Assembly: GCA_964565665.1 (NCBI GenBank)
Contig: CAZMFZ010000003.1
Span: 1-59,686, forward strand
Length of the DNA: 59,686 nt
Source of the DNA: CAZMFZ01 sp964565665
GTDB taxonomy: Bacteria; Bacteroidota; Bacteroidia; Cytophagales; UBA9547
Direction: 5' to 3'
Shown: positions 34,014-43,700 of the stretch, one piece after another
Layout: every line of letters starts with the position of its first letter
How positions within the stretch are numbered: position 1 is the first letter of the stretch
Made by a program: the position numbers and the translations under genes
Notes under the pieces: generated by a model
What the model was told of the DNA's origin: nothing
What the model saw: the letters and a program-made list of their open reading frames with translations, nothing else
The model's database searches: none

Positions 34014-34044
34014 TATAATGATGTTTTTGTAATTAACTATTTTC

Positions 34045-34052
34045 CAAAAATA
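34045..34052 (-). promoter_or_regulatory. Possible -7 element of adk
   Basis: Minus-strand TATTTTTG fits TAnnTTTG and lies 31 bases upstream of the adk ATG. No clear -33 TTTG at the expected spacing. Its position also favours the 34013 start over 34055, which it would overlap. Confidence 0.3.
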
Positions 34053-34287
34053 CATATATGAATTGAAATGCCCATGAAGAATACATTACTACCTCACAAT
34101 ATTAAATACTGTATGTACTTCGATTTCGATAAGAATACCAAATTAGATCGTAGGTACTACTGCTCATGTTTACTTAATGTTATCTTTTAGGGCCAAAACA
34201 CTCTTTTTGTTCACAATTATTTAAAATCAGTTTTTAGTACAAGTCTTTAATTAGATTTAATTTTAGCATCATTAAATACTATTATGC

Positions 34288-36390
34288 ATGAATTTTAAAA
34301 CCCTACTTCTACTCTCATTTACCTCACTTAATTTAAATTTTTACGCATATTCGCAAAAGAACACCCCAGCAACAGCCAATAAAGGAGTAGAGTTCTTCAA
34401 CAATGGCGATTATAAAGATGCTATCGATTTCTTTTCCGAAAGTATTCGAAGCGATTCAACCAAAGCTGAACATCATTTTTGGATAGCAAAATGTTATGAG
34501 CAAACCGCCTTCAAAGACAAAGAATTATACCACTATTTAAAATCTCAGAGGCTAAATCCGAGAATATCACCTGATATTTTATATCGTATTGGAAAGGCTT
34601 ACCATGAAAATCTTTTCTTAAACGATGCCATCAAATATTATAAGCTTTATAAGAAAGATATAAATGATGCAGGTGCTTTGCAGATGAATTCTAAAGTGAT
34701 GAACGAACACATTAGATCTTCAAAGCGAATTCACGAATGTGAAAACGCCAAGGTTGTGGTTTCGCATCCGTACGACCACAAAATTTTCCACCTCACTGGC
34801 ATTATTAATTCTGAATATGACGAATATACTCCTTCTGTAAGCTCAGATAATAATAAAATGATATTTACCTCCCGCAGACCAGGTGGCAGTTCTGATAAAA
34901 AAGACAAAGACAACGGCTATTTCGAAGATGTGTGGATGAGCTTAAAGGATACTACGGGGGAATGGATGAAGCCTGTAAACTTAAAGCAACCTGTAAATAC
35001 CGAATCGCACGATGCCTGCGTGGCTATGGATGCCACAGGCACAGAGCTTTTTTTGTACAGAACTACCAATGGAGGAGATATTTATTATTCACAGTTCGAA
35101 AATGGGCAATGGTCGAAACCCGAAAGCTTAAAACAGGTAAATTCTAAATACAAAGAACCCTCCGTTTGTATTTCTTCTAATGGTAAAGTTATTTATTTCT
35201 CTAGTAATAAACCTGGTGGCTATGGAGGTCTCGATATTTATCGAACAGAAAGAAACAAAGACGGATTGTGGAGTGAAGCACTAAATTTGGGTTCTTTGGT
35301 AAATTCTGAATACGATGAAGACAGCCCTTTTATTTCTCCCGATGGGAAAACGGTTTATTTTAGCTCCAACGGACACAACAATATGGGTGGTTACGATATT
35401 TTTAGCATCAATTACGATGTAAGAAAAAAAGCTTGGAGTACTCCACTCAACCTAGGTTTTCCCATCAATTCTGCCGATGACGACATTTATTTTTCTATTG
35501 CTGGCGACCATAAAACGGCTTATTATGCCTCAGCCAAAAAAGATGGTTTTGGAGAAAAAGACATTTATATGATAGTTATCGACACTAGTTATATCTCAAA
35601 GCCATTGCTTACAGTGGCAATGGGCGGAGCGGCTCCTGCTCATATCGCATCTATTCATCCTTCTACTTTGAAAATGCATGAAGGGCCACACCAAATAAAA
35701 CCACACCTTACCAAACAACACCCAAAGTCAGTGTCAGTAGTACCAAGCGTACCTATTGTTGATAAAGCTGAAATTGTAGAGTTTAAGGGAAAAGTGTTGG
35801 ACGAAAACGAAAAACCTGTAGAATCAAATATTACGGTAAAAAAAGAGAAAACCGCGGAAATGCCACGCGAATATATGAGCAAGGAAGATGGCACTTTTAG
35901 CATACCGCTAGAAAGAGGCTTTCAGTATGGTATTGATATTCAGAAAGACGGCTATGTGTTTGCATCGAGTAAAATAGATTTATCAACTAAAATGAAAACT
36001 ATCCCAAAGTTTGAAGAGAAAGTAGTACTTAAAAAGCCCAAGGTAGGAACGAAAATAATTATGAAGAATATTTTCTATGGTACCGGCAATGCATCACTCG
36101 AACCATCTTCTTTTTCTGAGATTGATATTTTAAATGATTTCTTATCTAAAAACCCTACAATACAAATAGAAATTTCAGGGCATACCGATAATAGAGGTAC
36201 ATCCGAAGTGAACAAAGAATTAAGCACTTCAAGAGCAAGAGTAATTTACAAATTGTTGGTAAAAAAGGGAATTGAGCCAGAACGGATAAAATATGTGGGC
36301 TATGGATCAGAGCGGCCAATTGCCCCCAACGACACTGAAGCAGGCAGAGGCCAAAACCGGAGAACTGAGTTTGAAATAGTTTACCAATAA
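34288..36390 (+). CDS. PorE-like OmpA-family protein (TPR, PD40 propeller, regulatory domain, OmpA)
   Basis: A 700-residue exported protein. Residues 1-22 form a signal peptide without a lipobox. About 30-150 are TPR helices (ANKGVEFFNNGDYKDAIDFF, then AEHHFWIAKCYE). About 165-430 are PD40 blades (YTPSVSSDNNKMIFTSRRPGG, DSPFISPDGKTVYFSSNG). About 490-565 resemble a carboxypeptidase-regulatory beta sandwich, and 590-700 are an OmpA domain with ISGHTDNRGTSEVNKELSTSRARV and YVGYGSERPIAPN. This order (TPR, propeller, CRD, OmpA) is that reported for PorE, which tethers the type IX secretion machinery to peptidoglycan. Many Bacteroidota encode several paralogues, so PorE identity is inferred. It converges on ftsY with only eight bases between the stop codons. 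Confidence 0.83.
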   Translation: MNFKTLLLLSFTSLNLNFYAYSQKNTPATANKGVEFFNNGDYKDAIDFFSESIRSDSTKAEHHFWIAKCYEQTAFKDKELYHYLKSQRLNPRISPDILYRIGKAYHENLFLNDAIKYYKLYKKDINDAGALQMNSKVMNEHIRSSKRIHECENAKVVVSHPYDHKIFHLTGIINSEYDEYTPSVSSDNNKMIFTSRRPGGSSDKKDKDNGYFEDVWMSLKDTTGEWMKPVNLKQPVNTESHDACVAMDATGTELFLYRTTNGGDIYYSQFENGQWSKPESLKQVNSKYKEPSVCISSNGKVIYFSSNKPGGYGGLDIYRTERNKDGLWSEALNLGSLVNSEYDEDSPFISPDGKTVYFSSNGHNNMGGYDIFSINYDVRKKAWSTPLNLGFPINSADDDIYFSIAGDHKTAYYASAKKDGFGEKDIYMIVIDTSYISKPLLTVAMGGAAPAHIASIHPSTLKMHEGPHQIKPHLTKQHPKSVSVVPSVPIVDKAEIVEFKGKVLDENEKPVESNITVKKEKTAEMPREYMSKEDGTFSIPLERGFQYGIDIQKDGYVFASSKIDLSTKMKTIPKFEEKVVLKKPKVGTKIIMKNIFYGTGNASLEPSSFSEIDILNDFLSKNPTIQIEISGHTDNRGTSEVNKELSTSRARVIYKLLVKKGIEPERIKYVGYGSERPIAPNDTEAGRGQNRRTEFEIVYQ

Positions 36391-36398
36391 ATTGCTAG

Positions 36399-37361
36399 TT
36401 ATTTCTTAAACAAAGTTTCTATAAATAACGCTCTGTCAAAAAGTTGCAAGTCGTTGATTTTTTCTCCTACGCCAATATATTTTACTGGGATGTTAAATTG
36501 GTCGGATATTCCAATTATCACGCCTCCTTTTGCAGTGCCATCCAGTTTGGTTACGGCCAGTGCTGTCACTTCCGTGGCTTTGGTAAATTCCTTAGCTTGC
36601 TGAATAGCATTTTGCCCGGTACTTCCATCTAATACAAGCAATACTTCATGTGGGGCATCGGTATGAATCTTTTGCATTACCTTTTTTATCTTGCCCAGTT
36701 CATTCATCAGGTTTATTTTGTTGTGCAATCTGCCCGCTGTATCTATTATCACTACATCTGCTTTGTTTTCTACGCCATATTTGGTGGCATCGTAGGCTAC
36801 GGCAGCAGGGTCGGTATTCATGCCGTGCGAAATCACAGTTACGCCTGCTCGCTCTCCCCAAGTTTTCAATTGATCTACAGCGGCAGCCCTGAAAGTGTCG
36901 CCAGCCCCCAATACCACCTTCAATCCTGCATTGTGAAATTGTGAGGCTAGCTTGCCAATGGTAGTAGTTTTTCCCACACCATTTACCCCAACTACCATTA
37001 TCACATAAGGTAGCTTCACACTTGTAGGAATAATTTCGTTAATAGTCGAAGCTTCATTCTTTGCCATCAAAGAAGCTATTTCTTCTTTTAAAATTGTATC
37101 TAATTCATTGGCATTAAGGTATTTATCTTTGGCTACCCTTTCTTGAATTTTTGAGATAATTTTCAAGGTGGTATCTACACCTACATCTGCCCCAATCAAT
37201 ATTTCTTCTAAGTTGTCTAATACCTCATCATCTACACTTGTTTTGCCAAATACAGCTTTGCCTATGTTTCCTAAGAAACTTGTTCTTGTTTTTGCCAATC
37301 CGCTATCTAGCGAAGCGGTGTTTTCTTGCTTTTTAGTAGATAAAAAATCAAATATTCCCAC
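36399..37361 (-). CDS. ftsY: Signal recognition particle receptor FtsY
   Basis: A 320-residue SRP GTPase that docks ribosome-SRP complexes at the membrane for co-translational insertion. A four-helix N domain (about 20-110) is followed by the G domain with GVNGVGKTTTIGKLA (G1), DTFRAAAVDQL (G2), IDTAGRLHNK (G3) and TKLDGTAKGG (G4), ending with FDRALFIETLF. The acidic A domain of E. coli FtsY is almost absent, as in most Bacteroidota. The start is GTG at 37361 (MGIFDFL). It follows rpmB-rpmG-DUF4295 in the conserved order, but a terminator between suggests it also has its own promoter. Confidence 0.95.
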   Translation of the reverse strand: MGIFDFLSTKKQENTASLDSGLAKTRTSFLGNIGKAVFGKTSVDDEVLDNLEEILIGADVGVDTTLKIISKIQERVAKDKYLNANELDTILKEEIASLMAKNEASTINEIIPTSVKLPYVIMVVGVNGVGKTTTIGKLASQFHNAGLKVVLGAGDTFRAAAVDQLKTWGERAGVTVISHGMNTDPAAVAYDATKYGVENKADVVIIDTAGRLHNKINLMNELGKIKKVMQKIHTDAPHEVLLVLDGSTGQNAIQQAKEFTKATEVTALAVTKLDGTAKGGVIIGISDQFNIPVKYIGVGEKINDLQLFDRALFIETLFKK

Positions 37362-37513
37362 TCTAGTTTTCTTTTAACATAATACTATCAATAATAACTC
37401 TAGTCATATTTAGAAACCTACATTCTGCATTTTCCATTCCACATGGTTGGCGAGGGTAGGGCTTTTTATTTTTCAATTATGGATGTCTACAGATACTCAT
37501 ATCTACCCACAAC

Positions 37514-37541
37514 AAAAAAAGTCCCGAAATACGGGACTTTT
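37514..37541 (-). terminator. Rho-independent terminator after DUF4295
   Basis: Ten-bp perfect stem (AAAAGTCCCG, 37517-37526, with 37532-37541) and five-base loop. On the minus strand it is followed by seven Ts. It ends the rpmB-rpmG-DUF4295 transcript upstream of ftsY. Confidence 0.85.
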
Positions 37542-37566
37542 CAATATGATTTTAAATCAAGCTTTT

Positions 37567-37719
37567 CTAGTTTCCTTTCAAAAAACCTTGTACTTCATCG
37601 GCAGGCACCATTTCTTCTCTGAATGAATAGGCTCCATTCTCGTTTTTTACAGCACGAACTACCTTAGCCCATTGTTTTCCGCCTTCTTTTTTTAGTGTCG
37701 CTACAACTTTCTTTGCCAT
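37567..37719 (-). CDS. DUF4295 small protein (ribosomal-operon associated)
   Basis: A 50-residue basic protein, MAKKVVATLKKEGGKQWAKV at its N-terminus and ending EVQGFLKGN. This matches DUF4295, a tiny Bacteroidota-specific family nearly always encoded between rpmG and ftsY. The gene lies 62 bases after rpmG and 25 bases before a strong terminator. Its constant position with ribosomal proteins L28 and L33 suggests a ribosome-related role, but its function is not established. Confidence 0.9.
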   Translation of the reverse strand: MAKKVVATLKKEGGKQWAKVVRAVKNENGAYSFREEMVPADEVQGFLKGN

Positions 37720-37781
37720 TGTATATTATGTTTAATGATTTTTAGTTTTAAATATCGAAATCCAAGATTTCTAGTTTAAAA

Positions 37782-37964
37782 TTATTTAATTTCTTTGTGT
37801 ACAGTTACTTTCCTCATAATTGGATTAAATTTTTTCAATTCAATCCTTTCTGTGGTATTTTTTCTGTTTTTCGTAGTGATGTAACGAGATGTACCCGCAA
37901 GACCGCTATTTTTATGTTCAGTACATTCTAAAATTACTTGAACTCTGTTGCCTTTCTTTGCCAT
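37782..37964 (-). CDS. rpmG: 50S ribosomal protein L33 (bL33)
   Basis: A 60-residue ribosomal protein with the bL33 pattern: VQVILECTEHKNS, SRYITTKNRKNTTERIELKKFNP, and a basic C-terminus. Only one cysteine is present (position 14), so this is a zinc-free (C-minus) type that lacks the CxxC pairs. It follows rpmB by eight bases and precedes DUF4295. Confidence 0.96.
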   Translation of the reverse strand: MAKKGNRVQVILECTEHKNSGLAGTSRYITTKNRKNTTERIELKKFNPIMRKVTVHKEIK

Positions 37965-37972
37965 TAAAATAC

Positions 37973-38215
37973 TTATTTACCTGTGTATATACCTTTTGCT
38001 TTTGCCTCTTTAATCACAGCAGAAATACCATTTTTGTTGATTGTTTTAATGGCTTGTGTAGATACTTTCAATTGTATCCATCTATTTTCTTCAGGAATGA
38101 AGAATTTTTTGGTTTGAAGATTAGGATAAAATTTTCTCTTAGTCCTATTATTTGAATGGGAAACATTAAAACCTGATTGGGTTTTCTTTCCGGTTACTTC
38201 GCAAACACGTGCCAT
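37973..38215 (-). CDS. rpmB: 50S ribosomal protein L28 (bL28)
   Basis: An 80-residue ribosomal protein: MARVCEVTGKKTQSGFNVSH at the start, then NNRTKRKFYPNLQTKKFFIP and VSTQAIKTINKNGI. ATG at 38215 is preferred because it gives the conserved MARVCEVTGK start; an in-frame start at 38260 would extend across the promoter. It leads the rpmB-rpmG-DUF4295 unit and has the best promoter in the window just upstream. As with L33, only one cysteine remains, so a zinc site is absent. Confidence 0.96.
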   Translation of the reverse strand: MARVCEVTGKKTQSGFNVSHSNNRTKRKFYPNLQTKKFFIPEENRWIQLKVSTQAIKTINKNGISAVIKEAKAKGIYTGK

Positions 38216-38242
38216 TTTTCTCTTGTTTTCTAAAAAGGATTG

Positions 38243-38273
38243 CAAATATAGAGGTTGCAATTTAATTTACAAA
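38243..38273 (-). promoter_or_regulatory. Bacteroidota-type promoter of the rpmB operon
   Basis: On the minus strand, TTTG (38273-38270), a 19-base spacer, and TATATTTG (38250-38243) match the Bacteroidota sigma consensus TTTG-N19/20-TAnnTTTG exactly. The -7 element lies 27 bases upstream of the rpmB ATG. Confidence 0.75.
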
Positions 38274-38299
38274 CAATATAATGAATTAATATTCTGTTC

Positions 38300-39403
38300 T
38301 TATTTACCCACGCCCAAGCTCCCTTTTCTAATGATTTCATATTCAAAATCGGGGCAGGGTAGCGATCTTTGTATAGTTTTTTTCCGAGAAGTGCGGAATA
38401 CAAATGTCAGATTTAACTCATGTGCTCCACCTGTTCTGGCATTTTGTTGTTTCGATACCGTGAAATCGTAAGCGTAACCAAAGCCGAAGCCATTATAGTT
38501 TGCACCAACTAAAAATACAATCGCATCGTAGTTAGATGCTTGTGAAAAATCATTTGATTTATATTGCTTCAATGGTAAGCCTCTATACCATACACCTGCT
38601 AAGAAAAAGCTTCTACTAAAATACAAGCCAATATCAAGCTGATCGGCACCTTGCCCGAAATCAAAATAAGTAGGCTCGTTTCCACCTTGGTGCTTGTAAG
38701 TAAAAGTAGGGGTGAGATACATATAGTCAGGTGCACCATGCAAACCTCTACTTTTGGCATTGCCACCCGATATGGCAATGGGAATTTTATAGCCTCCTAC
38801 CAAGGTAAATTTTACAGGCATTGCATTTCCTTTGCCAATCAGCGACTCTGTAGGGCGATTTAAGTGATTGAGCGTAATGCCGACATACAAATTTCTATCA
38901 TAGAAAATGGTTCCAAAGCCTATATCAGGCATTAGTATGGATCTATTATAGCCACTGCCTGTTTGCCCATCGTTGCTAAAATCTGATGGCAAAAGTGTAT
39001 TTCCCAAAGCCCTTTGTATAAAGCCGCCTTGCAAACCAAATCGTATCGTTTTATTTCTGGTTATGGGCAGCTCATAAGCATAATTTAAAGATATATAAGT
39101 AGAAGTTATTTTGTTTCCTCCTTGGTAGTCTTGCAAAGCCAATATGCCGAAACCACTATTGTATTTAGAAGCGTATGTATCGAAAGATACCTGAGTAGTA
39201 GTAAATTCTGCATCTTGGTTAGGCCATTGCCATCTTTGGTGTATCAAAGCCCTGTTGGCGTGTCGCCCACCTGCAAATGCAGGATTCAAATACAATGGAA
39301 CAGAATAAAACATAGAAAACTGTGGATCTTGAGCCACTGCGTTGGAAATGAGCAGGAAAAATGAGGTAAATATAAAAAGTTGTTTAATTAAATATGTATT
39401 CAT
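38300..39403 (-). CDS. PorP/SprF family type IX secretion outer-membrane protein
   Basis: A 367-residue beta-barrel protein with a signal peptide (ending ISNAVAQ) and the typical start DPQFSMFYSVPLYLNPAFAGG, followed by GFGILALQDYQGG, GLQGGFIQRALG, and the late barrel strand GFGFGYAYDFTVSKQ with HELNLTFVF. A 30-residue extension after the last strand contains CPDFEYEIIRKG, a short cysteine-containing tail seen in some members. It is the second of two tandem PorP/SprF genes (82 bases apart), divergent from the 5331-residue adhesin and presumably serving its secretion or surface attachment. It is only about 30% alike to its neighbour by eye, so the two are not recent duplicates. Confidence 0.88.
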   Translation of the reverse strand: MNTYLIKQLFIFTSFFLLISNAVAQDPQFSMFYSVPLYLNPAFAGGRHANRALIHQRWQWPNQDAEFTTTQVSFDTYASKYNSGFGILALQDYQGGNKITSTYISLNYAYELPITRNKTIRFGLQGGFIQRALGNTLLPSDFSNDGQTGSGYNRSILMPDIGFGTIFYDRNLYVGITLNHLNRPTESLIGKGNAMPVKFTLVGGYKIPIAISGGNAKSRGLHGAPDYMYLTPTFTYKHQGGNEPTYFDFGQGADQLDIGLYFSRSFFLAGVWYRGLPLKQYKSNDFSQASNYDAIVFLVGANYNGFGFGYAYDFTVSKQQNARTGGAHELNLTFVFRTSRKKTIQRSLPCPDFEYEIIRKGSLGVGK

Positions 39404-39473
39404 TATATATATTCTACTACTAATCTACTTAATTTTTTCTATTTATACAAGATTATTTCATTTGGAAACCCAG

Positions 39474-39481
39474 CAAATATA
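39474..39481 (-). promoter_or_regulatory. Possible -7 element of the second PorP/SprF gene
   Basis: Minus-strand TATATTTG fits TAnnTTTG, 70 bases before the ATG at 39403 and just past the stop region of the preceding PorP/SprF gene. No -33 TTTG at the standard spacing, so it is a weak call. Confidence 0.25.
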
Positions 39482-39485
39482 AAGT

Positions 39486-40553
39486 TTACATTAGCGGGGT
39501 GTGAAATTTAGAAGACTTCTTAGCTCTTGAGCCAATATGAATAGAAGTCTTTAATGAAATCTCGTAGGCACTCAAAGCTTTGCCATATACTTGCGATATG
39601 CCACCAAATCCCAAATCGTAGCTAAATCCTAGGTTATAATATTTGCTACCAAAGCCCACCTGACCTACTACAGCATCGCCAAATCGGTATGCTCCACCAA
39701 ACAATACGCGTGTAGGTTTTATAAAATCATCGTGGTCGGGAAATAAATAGGTGAAGTTCAGCCCTGCCATCGCAAAATTAACTTTCGACATAGTAAAAAG
39801 AAAATTTGGCGACATATTTAAACGCTTGGCCACGTGCACTTCAATGCCACCATGCAATTTGAAAACCAATGGTATTTTACCTTTCTGCCCGCTTAAAAAA
39901 GCATCGTTTGGTTGATTGATATTTGCAGCCACAAAACCTATATATGCACTTATGCCAGGTGCATATATATCTCGCCCTGCATTATAATAGTAAAGTACAC
40001 CTGCAGAAATTTCTGGCACTATTTTAGGTGGAACGCTACTTAAATTTGCATCTGGTGTAGAAGCGCCAGAGCCAAACCCATCTGGTTTTGTAGGATCGTA
40101 TTGGCTGCCATATTGATAGTTGTTTAAATTGCTGATTTGCTTTTGAATAAACCCAATTTGCAAACCGAAAGTCAGATTTTGAGCTGTAGAAGCGGCTATA
40201 TGCAAATTGTAAGCCCCATTAAGCGATGCACCAAGGGAATTCAAATTGCCATTTCCTGCACTTGCATTCCATACATTTACACCAAAGCCACCTTTGTGAT
40301 AGTTTTTCTCCCCTTTATCATGGTATGGAATAATGGCGTTGATAAGTGCGAGTTGATAAGGCGTAACCCCTTGCCATTGCGTTCTGTATAAGCCGCCTAT
40401 TGCAAAATTATGTTCCAGGCCACTCATAGCAGGGTTTAGATAAATAGAAGACGCATAGAATTGTGAGGGTTGTGGTTCTGTTTGAGCCAAAGTTAACTTT
40501 GAAAAAATAAAAACCAATAAAAAGCTACCAAGGTGTAGATATCGAGTAGGCAT
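39486..40553 (-). CDS. PorP/SprF family type IX secretion outer-membrane protein
   Basis: A 355-residue beta-barrel protein. The signal peptide ends LTLAQ, followed by the family block PQPSQFYASSIYLNPAMSGL and RTQWQGVTPYQLALINAIIPY, then GGFGVNVWNASAGNGN and GLQIGFIQKQISNLNNYQYG. The C-terminus keeps a GFSYDLGFGG strand and a SYEISLK-type closing strand (YEISLKTSI). It is transcribed divergently from the giant adhesin with 176 bases between, and precedes another PorP/SprF gene. A cognate role in exporting or anchoring the adhesin is likely from location and from what is known of SprF-adhesin pairs; not shown directly. Confidence 0.88.
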   Translation of the reverse strand: MPTRYLHLGSFLLVFIFSKLTLAQTEPQPSQFYASSIYLNPAMSGLEHNFAIGGLYRTQWQGVTPYQLALINAIIPYHDKGEKNYHKGGFGVNVWNASAGNGNLNSLGASLNGAYNLHIAASTAQNLTFGLQIGFIQKQISNLNNYQYGSQYDPTKPDGFGSGASTPDANLSSVPPKIVPEISAGVLYYYNAGRDIYAPGISAYIGFVAANINQPNDAFLSGQKGKIPLVFKLHGGIEVHVAKRLNMSPNFLFTMSKVNFAMAGLNFTYLFPDHDDFIKPTRVLFGGAYRFGDAVVGQVGFGSKYYNLGFSYDLGFGGISQVYGKALSAYEISLKTSIHIGSRAKKSSKFHTPLM

Positions 40554-40729
40554 AAGCGTATAAACAGGGCAATTATAACTACAAATTTACATTAGTACAA
40601 CTTCCATAGCAGTTACTTTCTTCATTAGCTACGTATATATTGATATAGAGTAGATTTAGAGAAAACAATTTTCTATTTCCACGTATTTACTCTATTATTG
40701 GAATCTCAATACACCCTTATGCATCCTTT
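40554..40729. promoter_or_regulatory. Divergent control region of PorP/SprF genes and giant adhesin
   Basis: A 176-base region shared by two divergent transcripts. On the minus strand TAAATTTG (40589-40582) fits the -7 consensus for the PorP/SprF gene. On the plus strand TAGATTTA (40651-40658) is one base from the consensus and repeats the motif seen before the first adhesin. Neither has a clear -33 partner. Confidence 0.4.
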
Positions 40730-43700
40730 ATGAGAATAAATAAACTTCTACTATTTTTATTTATTACATTTTCGTTTGTTTCAAAAGATATTTTCGCAAC
40801 ACATATTATTGGGGGTACCATGGAATATATTCGCCTCGGCCCTGGCTCTATGCCCAATTCTTCGCGGTATAAAATCAAATTGATCTTATACAGGGACAAA
40901 GGTGGAGTTCAATTAAGTAATCAGGCAATGATATATGTGAGAGGCGATGCACGCTATCCTTTCAATTCATTGGTAGAGTCGAACCCAACTACTGCGGCAC
41001 AACTAACCGCACGATTCGGCAATGGAAATGCGTTTGCACGTGATTTTGCCATTTTGCCAGGCAGCCCGGTTGATACCTTAACAGTTCGCCCCCAAGCACT
41101 TACAGAGGTAAATGACGTAACTTCAACCACATCAAACCATTATTTTACAGGATGGTCTGGTGAGTATGCACTTCAAGGAAACCTTTCACTGAGATTTCCA
41201 AACACCAGCATTGCAGGCGTGTCCACCATACCTGGTTACGAATATTCCGCTTACAACAATATTTATCCAGCAAAGCAATTCATGGCCGATAGGTCAACCC
41301 CAGATGGTATTACAGGGTTTGGATGGGTAAGGCAGTACGATGTTACCGACAATTCATCTTTGGTAGATACCTGCACCGAAGTGATTTCAAATACATTTGA
41401 AGTAAAAGAATATACTAGAGTAGTCGATTTGCCAAATATACCGGGAGGCTATCACGTATTTTCGGAAATAAGTGCTAGAAATGGAGCTGTTCTAAATGTG
41501 CGAAGCCCAGGAGCGGTTGGTTTCACAGTTTACACCCGTATTCCCGACATAGCACTTCTAGATACAGATGCAGATTCTTTTACAAAGTTGTATAATGCAT
41601 ATTCCGCTGCTGGCATGGTAACTACTTTGGGTACCGGTTCGGCCTTTTCTTTTGCGGGCTCTTTGGCTGGGGTTGGCCAAATGGGCGGCTATCTCAACGA
41701 TCGAATCAGAACTTCATCCATTACAGGTGTCATAAAAGACATGCAAGCTTCAAGCCCAAGATTTATCAGTCGGCCACCGAGCTTTGTTTGTGGTACAGAT
41801 CCGGTATTGTTTAAAACCCTTGGTAAAAACCCTAACAATTCTGCCAACCTATTTCAAGCTTTCGATTACGATGGAGATCGATTGGAATATGAAGTTGTAA
41901 GTGCCTCTGCGGTAAAAATAGATGCAGGTACTGGAAGTGGTAGAGATTACCCTTTTACAGGAACATGGAAGATGCCGAATGCAACTGTAGATGGAGCTTC
42001 CTTTATTGGTACGGATCGATTGTACCCTACCATGCCCTATACCAATCTGGTGTACCCGTATAGTGTAAATATTGCCACTTTTAAGCCTGTTCAATACCAA
42101 ACTTTTGCTGGTGCTAGTTTTGTAAGTGCCGAATTTCCTATGGGTTTGGTAGATAGTGTGCCAGGCATAGTAATCGATAAAAATACGGGCAAAACTACCC
42201 TAACTCCTTTGTTTGATGTCAGTTCAGGAGATAAGAGGGTAGTAACAAGCATAAGGGTGCGAGAATTTAGAAATGTAACGGTACCTGGGTCTGCATTAAG
42301 CCCTTCCGTACCTGGTGCGGGATTTTTTGTAAGAGAGGCATTGATGGGTCAAATTAATATAGATTATCAATTTCTGGTAAAGAAATGTCCGCTGCCTTCG
42401 TTGGCATTTATGGCACCTACCATAGGTTGTTTTAAGCCCAATTCATCTAATATACAGTTTACTTATGTTCCTAATTCAACCCCTGATCCTATAAACAATT
42501 TGTATTGGGATTTTGGTAGAGATCGCTACACCGTAACTGGAATCAAAAACCCAACGGACCCTCTATTAAGTACTGAGGTGGTTCGCAGGGTAGCTCCAAA
42601 TGGAAGTATTGTCAATACTGCTGCCAATGGAGGTGTTTCTGACCCTACATTTTTTGGAATAGGAAAAACCCCTACCTACTCTTTTCCTGGTGTTGGTAGC
42701 TATTTTGTAAAACTGGTTGTGCAGCTCAATTCTGACAATAGAACAAGAAATAGCTGTTCAGATTCAGCCTTTTCCTTGGTAAATGTTTCTGTGTTAAGAT
42801 CTGGATACACAGTAACTGGCGGGCCAATATGTATCAATATCCCCATCGATTTCAATCCGTTTGCTACAGGTAGTGCTACTGGATTTACAACCACTTCAGG
42901 AAGTTCACTTTACACCAATATAAATACCAACCCCATACCATTAATAGTAAAGAGGCGCAGAGATTCAGCAGGGATAGTGCTTTACACATATTTAGGAGCC
43001 GGCTTTTGGATGCAGCCTAATGGCACTAGGGATACAATAGCTCCTGACGCCTCTATCATAGCGCCCTCTAAAATTCTCAATGTCAAATATGGCTTTGGCA
43101 ACGGTGCTACGCAGACATTTACCAGAACTTTAAGTACAAATGCTTGGGTTGCCTCCACTTCAGTTATAGGTGTGAATTTTACAATTACAGGGCCGTTTCC
43201 GCAGATTATACCCAATACCAGGGTTACAGTTACAGGATTAGCAGGGCCATTAAACAATAGCATTCCAGGAATTAGATACGCTTATCCAGATTCTATAACC
43301 AATGCAATTAGCTACTTGATAGTCAAAAACCAGTTCGGATGCTCCGATTCCGTAAGTAGAAATGTAACAGTAGTAAAAAACTACCCCACTGCCAGGATAA
43401 TAACACCTAACGTGTGTGAAAATGTTACTACACTTACTGTACAAGGCTTCACAACCACAGCCAATAAAGGTATCTGGTCGGGCCTTGGTACGTTTCTACC
43501 AATCCCGTCCGATAATTTCAGTTCTGGAAATATAGTGACAGCTACTGGGGTTACCACAATTTTAGGCGGTACTGCGGGCTTCGTTATCAATTCTATTTAC
43601 CAACCAACTATGGCAGAACTATCAGTAGTTGGCCTTAATCCATTCAATACTTTCACTACGGTTGTGCTTTCTACAACTGGTATTCCTGAATGCCCTACTG

